A stretch of 64,000 nt of DNA from Conoideocrella luteorostrata (Eukaryota > Ascomycota > Sordariomycetes > Hypocreales > Clavicipitaceae), in the NCBI GenBank assembly GCA_032433595.1, contig JASWJB010000213.1:1-64000 (forward strand), in the 5' to 3' direction. Position numbers and translations under genes: made by a program. Under the pieces are notes generated by a model that was not told where the DNA came from, ran no database searches, and was given only the letters and a program-made list of their open reading frames with translations. Of this stretch, positions 38,103 through 49,692 are shown piece after piece (position 1 is the first letter of the stretch; every line of letters starts with the position of its first letter).

Positions 38103-39033
38103 CTAGTTCCGCGCTCCCAATCCAACTGCCGCCGCCGCCGCCTCCTCGTCCACGTCCTCCCAAGCCCGCGGTTTCACCACCGCCCCAAGAGCAGGATATC
38201 TCCAGCCATACACAACCATGGCGGAAAACATTAACGCCGCATCGAACACATACAACGTCCACTCATGGGTCAGCAAATACCCCTCCTTGCCCATCACGTA
38301 CTCGATGATCCTAAACACGGACCGCACCATGATCAGCGCGCTGGTCGCGTACAGCATGGCCATGAGGCCCTTCCACGAGCTGTTCGCACTCACGCGCGAC
38401 GGCCACTTCCGCATGCGCACCTGGAACACCACAGCCGTGACGACAAACACCCCAAACGCGATGATTTGCACAAACAGCCCCGCCAGGATGATGTTCTGCG
38501 CCGTTTTCGGGCTGAAGTCTTTCTTGGCCATGAGCCCCCCGCCGGAGGCCTGGATCATGAACGAGAAGACGTCGCACAGGACAAAGGCCTTGGTGAGCCA
38601 GCCGATGGGGATGAGCGAGTGTCGCTCGCCGTGGATGCTGCGCATGAGTCGTCCGAGCGTCATGTAGATGGAGGCGGCGAAGAGGGCTGGCGCCACGAGG
38701 ATGAGGATCGACTGCATGACGTACGGGCCGAGTTGGTCGGTCTGGTCGTGGGCAAGCGCTCGGCCGATGTATCCTAAGAATTGGACTGGGAAAATAAAAG
38801 AAAGGTCAGATTTAGATGGTTGTGGTGGAAGAGTAGGTGACAGCAGTCTTGGGGGACTTACACACACCGCCTATCACAAACGGTATGCTGAAGTATGTCC
38901 GCGTGCGGACCATCCTCCAAGTGATAAACAGTGTTGCTGCAATGAACAAAATGATGAAAATTACAGCGGCTACCGTCGAGGGCACGTAGTCCCAGAGATA
39001 GTAATGTCCATTGTAGAGCTTCAACTGTGCCAT
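38103..39033 (-). CDS. RTA1-like seven-transmembrane protein
   Basis: Two exons (38862-39033 and 38103-38785; intron 76 nt) encode 284 aa. The start at 39033 gives MAQLKLYNGHYYLWDYVPS, a characteristic RTA1-family opening. Seven hydrophobic segments are visible, beginning with VAAVIFIILFIAATLFITW, and the family patterns FLGYIGRALAHDQ and FSFMIQASGGGLM are present. The first junction reads GGV-F-QFLGYIGRA, where homologues usually have C/E in place of F/Q. Members of the RTA1/RSB1 group sit in the plasma membrane or ER and influence resistance to lipophilic drugs or movement of sphingoid bases; the biochemical activity remains debated. The C-terminal tail is Ala-rich and acidic. The gene lies next to a Zn2Cys6 regulator on the same strand. 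Confidence 0.9.
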
Positions 39034-40378
39034 TGTGACCGCTAATATCCCCCAAGGCAAAGTTTCCAAGTTCAGCAGTGTTGACAATGACGGCTGTTTT
39101 TTTTTTTTTTTGGTAAAATCAAATCAAGGTTGTAAAGAGTATACACTTCACACCATAATTGAACAGATGAGACCCAAGGAATCCATTTCGTTCTGCCGCC
39201 TCTTCCACCCGCTTTATATATACTGCACGATGTTCCCGCAAGCCCCTGCACAAAAGCGCCATTTGTTAGAGACCAAGCCACGCCACGACGCTTCGCTACG
39301 AACCCGCGTATAACTACGGAGTACCCTATCTTCAAACAGTCGAATTACTACAGAGTACTTTCAGAAAGACCCGCAGTCAATCATCCTCAAATACACGTAT
39401 CCGTGCTTCGTACTCCGTATTCTGACAGATTTGATGGCGCCCCCCACATATCAGCCGGCTGTACTCCTCCGCACGGAGTTTTTGATACGCGTATTTGAGA
39501 TCGCCAAAAATACCCGAGACTTTAATTATGGGGCTTTGCATGGGTGAAAAAACTAAAATCTCCGGAGCGTACCGTCCAGCAAGGCGCAACGCACGGATTA
39601 GGTACTCAGCCTGGCCGGTTTTGCTGAGCCACAGCTCTGACGTTTTCTCCGTCGCCCATTTCAACGTGTAGCGCTGGGGGGGGATGTTGGACTAGTTCGA
39701 CCTTTGGAAGTGGTGCTGGTTTGCCAGCTGCTTGGTGGGAACACGTAAATATACATAGATCTAATAGTTTCAGCAGTCTCAGCCAACTTGCCTCCCATGC
39801 ATTAATGTTTACTTGCTTGCTCTTTTGAGGTGGGCTGCTGTTGTAACGGGTATTATCGCTATGTCAGACCATTTCCTAGTTCCTTGCTCTGGATCTGGTG
39901 TTGAGCAGCTGGTGTTCACTTCCTGCCTTCTTCACTTGGGCTGCTGACGTGGTGCGACGTTATGAGTATCTTTTGTCGCCCTCTTATCGCTGCTGTTTGC
40001 ACGTAAGCCGCTCTCCGAAAGCTGGAGTGATTGTATAGAATGATGAGACGGGAGGCGTCCCTTAAATGCCTGCGTGTATGCAGTGAAGCTCCTATTGCTG
40101 GACAGCTCTGAGCATCGCTCTTTATGCTTCCATATTTGCCCGGCCGTCTCGTCGAGTGAATGCTGGAAATCACTGCCGCTTGTTTTGTCTACTGCTGCGC
40201 ATCTGACATGGCCTGAAATGAAATATCTCAAAGCAACACCCGACACGCGTATTCTTAGACTGGCCTGTAGGCCCTCAGACTAAAGTCTCACAAGGTGAAG
40301 CACAAACAACACTTCATCCTACACTGCATAACGCAGTGGTGATTGGTCATTATGGTATAGCTATATTCTATGACAAGT
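39034..40378. other. 1.3-kb intergenic region
   Basis: It is the promoter side of the RTA1-like gene and the 3' side of SPB4. Palindromic half sites lie at 39315-39323 and 39411-39419. A 95-codon minus-strand ATG ORF (39377-39664) is listed separately. Nothing else is supportable. Confidence 0.55.
39377..39664 (-). other. Doubtful ORF, 95 codons
   Basis: It starts at an ATG, has reasonable protein composition (for example GDLKYAYQKLRAEEYSRL) and needs no intron. Against it: no recognised domain, and its 3' end runs through a TACGGAGTA intergenic motif copy (39411-39419), which elsewhere in this window is confined to non-coding DNA. It might be a small orphan gene. Confidence 0.25.
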
Positions 40379-42346
40379 CTAATCGTCAAAGCCTTCGAAT
40401 TCGTCATCATTTGACGCGGCCTTTATCCGATTCTGCTCCCTCACCTGGCGAATTAAATCATCTAGCTTCATCTTTTCGACCTTCTCCTCCTCTGTCATGT
40501 TTGCATTTCTCTCTGCCTCTCTCTTCTTGTGCTTCTTCTCCCGTCTTTCCACTCGCAGGTCCTCCTTTTCGTGCTTGTCACTCCATGCCTCGTTCTTCCG
40601 CTTCCGTGATTTCTCCATCTTTCTATTTTCTTCGACTTCGCCGTTCCTTTCGGCTTCCAGAGCCTCCTGCCGTGCCTTTTCCCGAGTCTTTTCCTTGTAC
40701 GCAAATGTGTCCCAGTCCATCTCGACGCCCAGCGTCTTGTCTCCCTTCCACGTCTTTAATTCGGGCATTCTGGGCAGTCGAAGCAGGCCCCATGCGTTTC
40801 CGAGATCTATCCAATCGAGATCGGCCACCCGGAATATTGAAGTGGCTTGATGCGCACAGTAGCTTCGTACCCAACTTACAAAGGCCTTTTGGGCTTTGTC
40901 ATATATGGCCCTATCTGTCTTGGCTAGCTTGCGCATCTTCTCCGTAGCCGCTGCCGCAACATCTTCAGATATTGTGATGCATGGTTTCTCTAACAGTTTA
41001 ATCGGCGTCTTTCGAATTTCTAAAAATCGCACGTAGTCTTCCTCTCGCCCAGGATGGACCATCACGACGGCCAGGCCTTTCCTGCCGGCTCGGCCTGCTC
41101 TTCCACTGCGGTGAATGAACACCTTGGGGTCTGAAGGTGCATCGATTTGCACCACCAAGTCCACCTGTGGGATATCTAGACCACGAGCTGCCAAGTCCGT
41201 TGTCAAAAGTACCGTGGGGGACACCGAACCCAGGAACATGGCAAAGTTTTTTTCTCGCACCTTGGCGGGGTGCTTTCCATGCAAGGGTATCAATGAGAAT
41301 GCGCTGGGAAGAACACTTGGGAGTACGTGTTGGAAGTAATCCACCGCAGCGCAGGTCAACAGAAACACAATTGTCCGCTGCGGCGTGATGGGTAGCTTTT
41401 CGAGTAACCGCGCAAGCGCCGGTAATTTTTGCGTCGCTGGTTTGACCATGTATGTCATCTGCAGACTGGCCGGCGTTTTCCTATCCTCTAAGACCTCACC
41501 GTCTTTCATTTTGACGCGAACCTCAATCTTGACTGGGTTGCGCAATCCAACACGAATAATCTCGCTCACGGCTTCGCTCACACTAGCACTGAAGAGGCCA
41601 GTGCGCCTCTGCTTAGGCAATTGCGAAATGATACCTTGCAGATCCTGCTTGAATCCCAGATCCAGAAGCCGATCAGCCTCGTCCAGGACCAAGACCTCGA
41701 AAGATGACTGGGGGCAATGCACATGTGGCGATGACAAAAGCTCAACCAATCTCCCTGGCGATGATATTAAAACATTTGGACTATGACGCATGAAGAAACT
41801 CAGATCTTGTGCCGTTGATGTCGTGCCGCCGACGAGTAGCTGTGGCACTATTACGGGAGATGTAGTAGACGGTCTCTTTTCATCTTGCTTGAGATGTGGA
41901 AGTATTTCGGCAGACGGCGCATGGAATTCTAGTAATGACAAAAGAACGGTGTGGATCTGAGCGGCGAGTTCTCTCGTTGGCGAGACAATAATGGCGGCGA
42001 CATGGTGTTTTTTCGTCGCTTCTTCGAGACGTAAAATCTTTTGGACGATGGGAAGTAAAAATGCTAATGTTTTGCCACTCCCCGTAACGGCCTGAATAAT
42101 ATTCTAGTTAGATTCAATGCCCCCTAGGCTGAAATTGAATAATTATCAAGGCAGGACGCAATGCCCTCTTACCTCGACAACCACGTCCTTGTTACCCATG
42201 AAATGCGGCATGGTGGCCGCTTGCACGGGTGTCATTTGGGAAAATCCCATGGTTGACACGGCGTCCAAGATCCATGGGGCAAGCCGCGGAGTGAGGGAAT
42301 CCCAGGCCCTGGGTTTCCTCTTGGGAGCAAACTTTCCGGGTTCCAT
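40379..42346 (-). CDS. SPB4: DEAD-box rRNA helicase Spb4 (DDX55 type)
   Basis: Two exons (42173-42346 and 40379-42091; intron 81 nt with a CTAAC branch motif) encode 628 aa (yeast Spb4: 606). The start at 42346 ([18 protein letters not shown]) matches the family length. Motifs in order: Q-motif region [19 protein letters not shown] (59-66), [15 protein letters not shown] (usual SAT replaced by SAS, which I believe is common in fungal Spb4), [10 protein letters not shown] and [13 protein letters not shown]. The Spb4-specific block follows ([30 protein letters not shown]). The C-terminal 110 residues are very Lys/Glu-rich and probably coiled coil or RNA binding. Spb4 acts in the nucleolus on pre-60S particles in 27S pre-rRNA processing. 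Confidence 0.94.
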
Positions 42347-43657
42347 TCTGGATTGAAACTTGACTTGCTGAAGATTCTTAGTGTTGGAGGGACTTCTGTC
42401 AAACAGAAAGTTTGGCGCTATCACCAAAAGTCTGATCTTATCACCACGTGAGTGCATGGGTAATCGGTACTCTAATGGGTATGGCGCTACTACTGTCTAA
42501 AAAGGTAGCGGATACTTGCTTGTCAGTGGACTTACCCATTTGGGACGCCGCTAGTCTAATCCAATGGAAGCACTCGAGGCGTGACGATGGCTTCTAGCCA
42601 AGTTAGCACTTGAGCATGCACCCCGTCCAGACTGGTCACGCCGGCGTTTTCTATGGTTCGCTACCACCGTTTCCAGTAATGATGTGATCGCGTGAGCACT
42701 GTCCCAATGCATTGTTGTAGGCATTTCAGCGTGCTGCCGGGCACCTACTCACGGCCATCACATGGTTTTAATCCAGCATTTTACCTGTCATGCCTTTCTA
42801 CAGAGTGTACGGAGTACTCCGTACAATGTAGAGACGATCTCGCATACTCTATACTTCTAAAGTACTTATACCTCGCTCTGGTATGCATTATGCCCTAGAA
42901 AACCCAGCGGACCAAAGGCATGACTAATATCTCTCCATCACATGCTTTACTTCAGCTGGTAATACCCCGTAATGGAAGAAAATAAGACATGAAGACATTT
43001 GAATGGCCATGGCGGCCAAACCCCCCTGTCCGGCCAGTAAAACCCCGTCCCATGCAAGGTTGAGCCGCCGCAAGTCAGGCCTCCACCGCCTGACGACAGC
43101 CGGCAAAAATTCCAAGCCCGGCTCCTCCACTTCCCAAGATCGCACATGCCTCGAAGCCGGACAAAAAAAAACCAGACTCTACGGAGATGACCATAGTCCA
43201 ACACCACTTCTTCACGACTCTTATACACCTATCACCGTCCCCCCTTCCCCCCTTTGACTTCAAGCATTCTTCATGCGCGCCCCGTGCTGCACCAGCCGCC
43301 GCCATACTTTGAAGTCCTTCTCGTTCATTGCGTCATGCAGTAGGGGCCACTACCTCTGCTGCATTACAGAACATCATTACGCTGGATTTGGGAGAGAGCG
43401 TGGTCATTCCCCAAAGACACTGGACGGCATATAGTGCGTTTTTTGCGTTTGCTTCTAGCGACGACCTGGAAACTTCTACGGCGCGTCGCTCGCGCCGAGA
43501 TCATTATACCAACTCTAATCGCCACTCGTCATATACCTCGACATCATCGGCACAGTCTTGCGGTTGCTCAGTTCTTTGGCCGTCTTCGTTCGCATCACTT
43601 CAGCGCGTTCTCGCTGGTACGGTTCGCTGCTCTGCGCTCCCGCCTGTATCCTTCACC
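42347..43657. promoter_or_regulatory. Divergent intergenic region between SPB4 and DGK1
   Basis: The two genes face away from each other across 1.3 kb. A full palindrome TACGGAGTACTCCGTA lies at 42808-42823. The part from about 43328 to the DGK1 ATG is open in the DGK1 frame without an ATG, see findings. No independent gene is seen. Confidence 0.6.
42808..42823. repeat. Full TACGGAGTACTCCGTA palindrome
   Basis: The second perfect 16-bp copy in the window, in the SPB4-DGK1 intergenic region. Confidence 0.85.
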
Positions 43658-44839
43658 ATGTCTTTACGTCGCAAGTCCGCCGCCGCCGTTCCCGAGACTC
43701 CTCGCATTATCTCGCCGAGTCCTACTCCCTCAGAGCATGGGGTTGATTATTCTGCGCCCATGACGCGCTCCGCGGCTCGGAAGAGAATGACGTCCTCGCA
43801 GCAGTCGCTGGAAGAGCACCCCCTGGAAGACGAGATTGAAGATGACGTCCCCGGGCTGCGAAGGTCCAGAACAAGGAGCAGATCCCCGATCGACTCTCGA
43901 AGGGTTGCTCGCATGACACCAAGTAACTCGAGTTTCGCGACCAAGTCATCCTCCAAGCAAGCTTCTTCCGAAACGGCCGGCACAAATGGCAAGCTCGTGA
44001 CGACAAACGGCCACTTGGCTCCTCCTCAGCCTTCAGGCTGGTCCTGGCGCGATTTCAGCCGCAGTCCCAGTCCATTGGGACTCATCCCCATTCATCGACA
44101 CTGGCGAACTTTTGTACACAAGCACGAAGTGCCTCGGAAAGTGCTCCACGTTTCCATCGGCTTTTTTGTGGTATGGTTATACACAACTGGTACACAGACA
44201 GCATCCGTTCCACCGTATCTCATGGCTGGGTTGATTCCTATCGCAACCACGGACTTCTTGAGACACCGATACGCCTCAGTGAATAGGTTGTACGTGCGCC
44301 TTCTTGGTGCGCTGATGCGAGAGAGCGAATACTCTGGCTATAACGGAGTCATCTTCTACCTGCTCGGCGCGTGGGCCGTCTTGTACTTCTTACCCAAGGA
44401 TGTTGGGGTCATGAGCGTCCTTCTTCTCAGCTGGTGCGACACCGCTGCCAGCACATTTGGTCGCCTCTGGGGCAGATATACGCCACGCCTCCGCCGTGGC
44501 AAATCCTTGGCCGGGTCGCTGGCCGCCTTCTTGGTCGGCATTGCTACCTCGTTCTTCTGGTATGGATGGCTGGTCCCTACTATTGGACCAATGCCTGGTG
44601 ACGAGAATTTCATGTTCAAGGGTACTCTTTCGTTGCCATCCGTGGTGACGGATGTCCTGGGTGTGTCTCCAAGTACAGCTACCGTGACAGGGACACTGGC
44701 CCTAACGCTTCTGAGCTTGTGGAATGGATTTGCGGCCTCTGCTAGTGAGGTCGTTGACATTTTCGGGTGGGATGATAATCTGACAATACCTATTCTCAGT
44801 GGTATTGGTATCTGGAGTTTCCTCAAGATTTTTGGTTAA
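43658..44839 (+). CDS. DGK1: CTP-dependent diacylglycerol kinase (DGK1/HSD1-like)
   Basis: A single exon encodes 393 aa from the ATG at 43658. The first 150 residues are Ser/Arg-rich and disordered (RRSRTRSRSP). The membrane part starts with HKHEVPRKVLHVSIGFFVVWLY and continues with several helices characteristic of the CTP-transferase family: LIPIATTDFLRHRYASVNRLY, ESEYSGYNGVIFYLLGAW, LLSWCDTAASTFGRLWGRY and RRGKSLAGSLAAF. Yeast Dgk1 (290 aa) uses CTP to phosphorylate diacylglycerol to phosphatidate at the ER/nuclear membrane and opposes the phosphatidate phosphatase Pah1, affecting nuclear-membrane growth. The N-terminal extension is longer than in yeast and could carry phosphorylation sites. 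The same frame is open for a further 330 nt upstream but contains no ATG. Confidence 0.92.
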   Translation: MSLRRKSAAAVPETPRIISPSPTPSEHGVDYSAPMTRSAARKRMTSSQQSLEEHPLEDEIEDDVPGLRRSRTRSRSPIDSRRVARMTPSNSSFATKSSSKQASSETAGTNGKLVTTNGHLAPPQPSGWSWRDFSRSPSPLGLIPIHRHWRTFVHKHEVPRKVLHVSIGFFVVWLYTTGTQTASVPPYLMAGLIPIATTDFLRHRYASVNRLYVRLLGALMRESEYSGYNGVIFYLLGAWAVLYFLPKDVGVMSVLLLSWCDTAASTFGRLWGRYTPRLRRGKSLAGSLAAFLVGIATSFFWYGWLVPTIGPMPGDENFMFKGTLSLPSVVTDVLGVSPSTATVTGTLALTLLSLWNGFAASASEVVDIFGWDDNLTIPILSGIGIWSFLKIFG

Positions 44840-45218
44840 TGACAAGAGCATGGATATCGCTGATATATTTGATGGGAGGAGGGCGGTTGATTTTCTCCCT
44901 CTTCTCGACATGCAAGCTCCCCACTCCCGTTGCGTTTTATTGCTTGCCCAACCTCGGTAAACTTATTTGGGTGGCCGGCGTTGTTGGGAAATGTTTTCTT
45001 GGGTCACCTGAGGGGTAATGCAAGTGGGACGCCAATTTGAAGGCGGTAATGAGCAGATTGACAATGGTGGACGGACAAGGTACTGGAAACCCGGGTTATG
45101 AAGATCGCGAGCCTTTTCAGTGTACATAGATTTCAATTGGTTAGATTGCCCTCCATAAATCCAATCCACGATCGTGTCAATTCTTGATCTATGGTGTCAT
45201 CACAAATCGCGTCTTTAC

Positions 45219-45247
45219 ATTTTATTTTTATTTTTATTTTTATTTTT
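45219..45247. repeat. (ATTTTT)n microsatellite
   Basis: Nearly five tandem ATTTTT units downstream of DGK1. Confidence 0.9.
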
Positions 45248-45655
45248 CTTCGTTATTTATGGACTTATCTTAATGTGTAGTACGAAATTAAACCGTCGGT
45301 TATACCCTGTCGGAGAATATTGACCAACGATTCAACATTTATGGAAATGGACTTGTGGGTTTGTGTCATGTGGCCTTTTGAAGGTGATGGACGAAGCATA
45401 TTGGCAAATTAGGAAGTAATAGAAGCGGCTTCGTCTCATGCCCAGGAGGAACAATTCGCATCATAATAAATTCCTTTGGCTACCAGAAAGGAGCCACCAT
45501 AGCCGTGGGCAGGTCCTCTGGTTCAGAATGGACCTGGCTTCTCGTAATCAATCAATGCGGAGTACCGGGGTGAATGAGTGGCTAACTGCAACAATGGCGT
45601 GCAGAATGCAATGGTGGCAGCGAATGTGTCTAGAATGACGCTCAAACTGCATGTA

Positions 45656-46689
45656 CTACAGAGGCCATACATATGAACACCTCACCTTGTCGGCACTGAT
45701 GTCTGTTGGCCCCGCGGGGCCAGAGGCTCCGCCCGTGAGCTGCACTCCAGAAATACAGTCGGCTAGTTCATCAGGCTTTAAGTGTTGCCCTCCAATCTTC
45801 AGCTGTGTTGGCCAGCTCGAGCACCATCTGAACGAGTATTTTGAATGGGGCTCAAATCGGAGATCCCGGACACCCATAGACGCAATCACTGGGCCGAACC
45901 TGCGGATTTTCACTTGACTGATTGGATGAGCCAATTCCCTGGACAACAAGCGAAAGTCTAGGTGTGATTTTTGGTGATCTGCCCCTCCCCACCATGAATA
46001 ACTTACAGACAAAGTTTATCATCAGTGTTATCGTTACGGTACCTTTTTAAATATTTGGATAACAAATAACTGACTTGGGCTTCTTTTCCTCTTAAACGAC
46101 TGTTTAGGGGGAACCCGTCCCGGCAAAATACATTGGCAAAAATGACGGATACATAACTACTCCGTCGAGCACCGAGAGAGTGACAAATGCGATGCCCCAC
46201 CGCCTTATAATAATTTTCGCAAGTGCACATGGGAGGGGTCATGGAGGGGGCGTGTAAGTCGCTGACATTTGGCTCGACCAAATTCTTTGGCTGCCCAACC
46301 AATCCACTCACCATGCACATATCGCAGAGGCACCGCCTCAGCTCCTGCAGCTGCAGGACCTCGCACAGAAATGTAATTCTAAAGAAAGCGGAAGAACCTG
46401 CTAGCCTCGGTGACCGAAAGCCCCTGCCCGGAGACGGAAAACTTGGCATGAAGCGAATGGAAAACCACTCAATGACATGAAAGACAGATGCAATGTGCCG
46501 GCCAAGATAGCTCACTGCGTTCCGCAATCTCCAAGTAAGCTTCACAAAATCCCATGTGCGAGCATGGACTCCAGTCGCAATGCGTCCAGGAAGTGTGGCG
46601 AGAGCATTTTGAAGCCACCTAGTCCTAAAAGCTCGGTTCGCCATGCCGAAGAACGAGTGATTACTACGAGCAGTGAACTTGCACGGCAC
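45656..46689 (-). other. Two overlapping minus-strand ORFs, possibly one unrecognised gene
   Basis: An upstream frame is open for 228 codons (46003-46689; first real ATG internal, reading MANRAFRTRW) and ends TDDKLCL. Right at its end lies a consensus GTAAGT donor, and a second open frame (45656-46012) downstream contains a protein-like segment (IGGQHLKPDELADCISGVQL). A spliced gene is therefore conceivable, but the upstream part is unusually rich in Cys, Trp and Arg, no domain is recognisable, and no acceptor stands out. I treat it as doubtful. Confidence 0.25.
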
Positions 46690-47914
46690 ATGGGTCGACG
46701 TGTTAGGGGGAATATTCCGTAGGACAACACAGCAGCAGGGTTCAAAACTCGAAGTGGAAATTCATTAACTTACAATATGGAAGGGATGCACACGCCTCCT
46801 CCCCATGTCAAGGGACAACTCATGCCTCGAAGGAAGAACTCCTGCACGAGCGTTGATGATGGGGCATCTTCCTATAGGGCAATGCTGTCGACGAGGCCAA
46901 AAAAATCCTTTAGTTTTATGATAACTGTATGCCGATCCTGCAAATGCGGCAACGGACTACATGAGCCAGTTTTTTTTTTTTTCTTGTTGAGTGTTACCAC
47001 ATGTCACGAGTATCAAGTGAGGTTAACAGGCAAGATAGGTACACCCTCATGGCCGCCTTACCGCTACTTGCTACTTAGAAAATCCCTGCGCCCAACCTTT
47101 GCAAGCTTGGCACACACTGTCGAAAGTTGTCCACTAACTAGGCAGCGTACGAGAAGAATACTGGGCATATACGGAGCACTAGGCTGCTTGTTATATTAAG
47201 GCGGAAACTCTTCTTTTGTAGCGTGATGTGGCAAAACTGTTTCGAGCACAAACCCATGAGGTCACTCCATACACCCAGGGGCACAGAAGATATGTACTGC
47301 ATCAACGATGCGTCGCAGTGCATGTGCAGATGCGTGTAATAATTATCGAGATAGATGCCAATCGAAGAGAACAGCTAGATGCCAGCTAGTGCAGGCAGAT
47401 AGATGTAAGCAGGCTGAAACCTCAGGGGACTTGGTGCGCCCACCAGCTGACACTGTTGGCCCTGTTGAGGTTCTACAGGAAAGGGCCGCCCGCAACAGAG
47501 GCATTGGGCTCAAAGTACTACGTACTGAGTACCTAGGTACCATTATTTATCAAGTTTGACAAGAACTCGCCGCTCTAACCTGACTGCTTGCAAATAATCG
47601 TGTCTACCGTACGGGGTAGAATCCCTACGCCAAGTAACATTCACAGTCACCATATTGAAAAAGTCAGATATGTATCCTCGAAGGTTTGTGCGGGACATTT
47701 TAGGTCCATTACACACCGAGAACTGCAGTTGCCTTACGTTGCGCTGGCCATACATAGGCGCAGTGTTGGTGTCTTCGGAGCAATATGTGGTTGTTATCTT
47801 GACAACACATCATCCATAACCCACTGCACGACGGACTTGCCCGACTTTGCGGAATACTCGATGCTGCGTATGCACTTGTGCCCAAGAAAATATTTGCCTC
47901 TGGTCAAATCTGGT

Positions 47915-47945
47915 CCATCCATCCATCCATCCATCCATCCATCCA
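47915..47945. repeat. (CCAT)n microsatellite
   Basis: About seven and three-quarter perfect CCAT units. Confidence 0.9.
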
Positions 47946-48716
47946 CCTGCCCGCCCACCCACTCCCCATCCTGCCACCTTCCTCTGCCGAGAGATATTGC
48001 CCCCTTGGCCCCCCCCCCCACGACAGGCTCCGACCTGCTCTTCTTTTGCGTTGGCGTCTTCCCGTCGATTCAGGACCGAAAGTTTGTCCAGTTGTCTAGA
48101 TCCACTCATCAATTGTCAATTGATGGCTTGCTTCCCTGTGCGTCGTCCAGCCGTGAAAGCTAACGGGCGCGCTATCCATCTAAAAATCCAGTGCTGCTTT
48201 TGTTCACGACTAGCGTCGCCGCGCTTGTTCAAGTGGTGAGGAATTGACATCAATTTCTCCATCCGCGAGGAGCCACTCGCTCAAGCACTCGCCCATTTCA
48301 CTCGCCCACTCCTTTTGGGCTCGGGCTATTTGGTCCCTTGGCTTCTGGCCATTTGCACGTCTCATGTCTGATACTATAGTTCGCCGCCCTGCCTTTCTTG
48401 GTATTAGCCTACACACCGTTGTCCATTTTCTCGACTCCTCAGTCTGTGGCTTGCTCTCGCCCTTCAGAGCTGATTCGGTGCCTTATTGATTTTGCCTTTC
48501 TGCCCATTAGAAACCGGACCCGGCTTCGCACACCTTTACGAGTCCGTCTGCCAGCCTGCCGACTCTCGGTTCCTCTCTTCCTTCCACCCATGCCAGTTCT
48601 ATCATGACATTTCCCTGCAGGGTGCAGTTAGAATCCAGACTGCTGGTGTAGCCACGTCTACTCCGTAGGGTCGGACTGGATATCAGAAGTATCCCGCCAC
48701 ATCACCGGCCAATTCC

Positions 48717-49265
48717 ATGCCGCCTGTGGGCCTGTGTCTCCGTGTTGCCGGCGTTTCTTTCGTCAACTTGCTTCCCACCACGACTGTTGCTAGCTTTCTA
48801 GTCCTCCTTAGAGCAAGTTTGTCGTTCTTATACTCTTGCAAAAGGACTCCATTCTTCACTCATCCCTGTCATTTAGTGGTTCTTGTGCTCCTCGGCATAT
48901 GCATTTTTTTGTTGCTGCTCTTCCCTTTTTCGACTTCACTCAAAATACACGCCCCATCATGTCATGCTATACTGGTGAAGGACTCTACACCACAAGCACA
49001 CGTTTGGACATCGTTGTTGGTCAAAGCTGGTTTTTTGTCCTCACACCCTCCCCTTGATGACCCAGCATATCCAGGGCATCTCGTCATCGTTGGCTTAATG
49101 GTTATTCTGTCCGGTTTACAAGATACGAAGCCTATTGTAGACTTAGCCAACGGTATATCGCTCCACCATCAGCGCCTCTGTGTTACGCTGTCGGTCCACA
49201 CCATGCAAGCCGCCATGATCCTCTTCTCCTGTCTCGATATCTCCTCAAGCGGGGTATATGAATAA
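48717..49265 (+). other. Doubtful ORF, 182 codons
   Basis: The ATG-initiated frame encodes two or three hydrophobic stretches (LVVLVLLGICIFLLLLFPF; GHLVIVGLMVILSGL), but the hydrophobicity follows from pyrimidine-rich DNA upstream of the next gene. No homologue is recognised. It could be a small membrane protein; more likely it is leader or promoter sequence. Confidence 0.2.
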
Positions 49266-49692
49266 ATGTCATGAGTAAATGAATGATGCGAGTCTGATTC
49301 ACTTGAAGCATATCGACCAGGGGGTGGTCCTGGAAAAGTATAAAAGGGGTCGTTGTGCTCAGGACGATTCCAATTTTCTCTTCTTCCTTTTTATTTTATT
49401 CTCAGATAACTTCCAAGTATATTTACAATACAAGAACATTCTTCCTGCTCAGTCCTACCAAGTCTTACCTGCCTCTCCCGTCCTGCACACACGCACACAC
49501 ACAAACACCCCATTCGGAAGGTTTCTTACATCCTTTCTGTTTGCACATATCACCTTCAACCTCGTCCCATTCCATTCCGCGCAATCATCCTTCTACCTAT
49601 CTCCTCAACCTTTTTCATATAACTCGCCATCCGTCCTGCTATCTTCATCTTCAAATCCATCAGATACATGATCCGGCTCCGCGGCTTCCGCC

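Larger units (their letters stand above)
44840..49692. other. 4.9-kb spacer with microsatellites and doubtful ORFs
   Basis: This is the longest gap in the right half. It begins with the DGK1 3' region, includes microsatellites at 45219-45247 and 47915-47945, and ends with a long pyrimidine-rich leader-like stretch before the RGG-protein gene. Palindromic half site at 48659-48667. Unsupported ORFs are listed separately (45656-46689 on the minus strand, 48717-49265 on the plus strand). Confidence 0.55.

Noticed and set aside
41600..41620. SAS instead of SAT in Spb4 motif III as a catalytic defect
   Set aside because: I believe this variant is usual in filamentous-fungal Spb4, and all other helicase motifs are intact.
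47588..48163. 191-codon ORF over the CCAT microsatellite
   Set aside because: Much of it is simple repeat translation (HPSI) and pyrimidine-rich leader; no support for coding.
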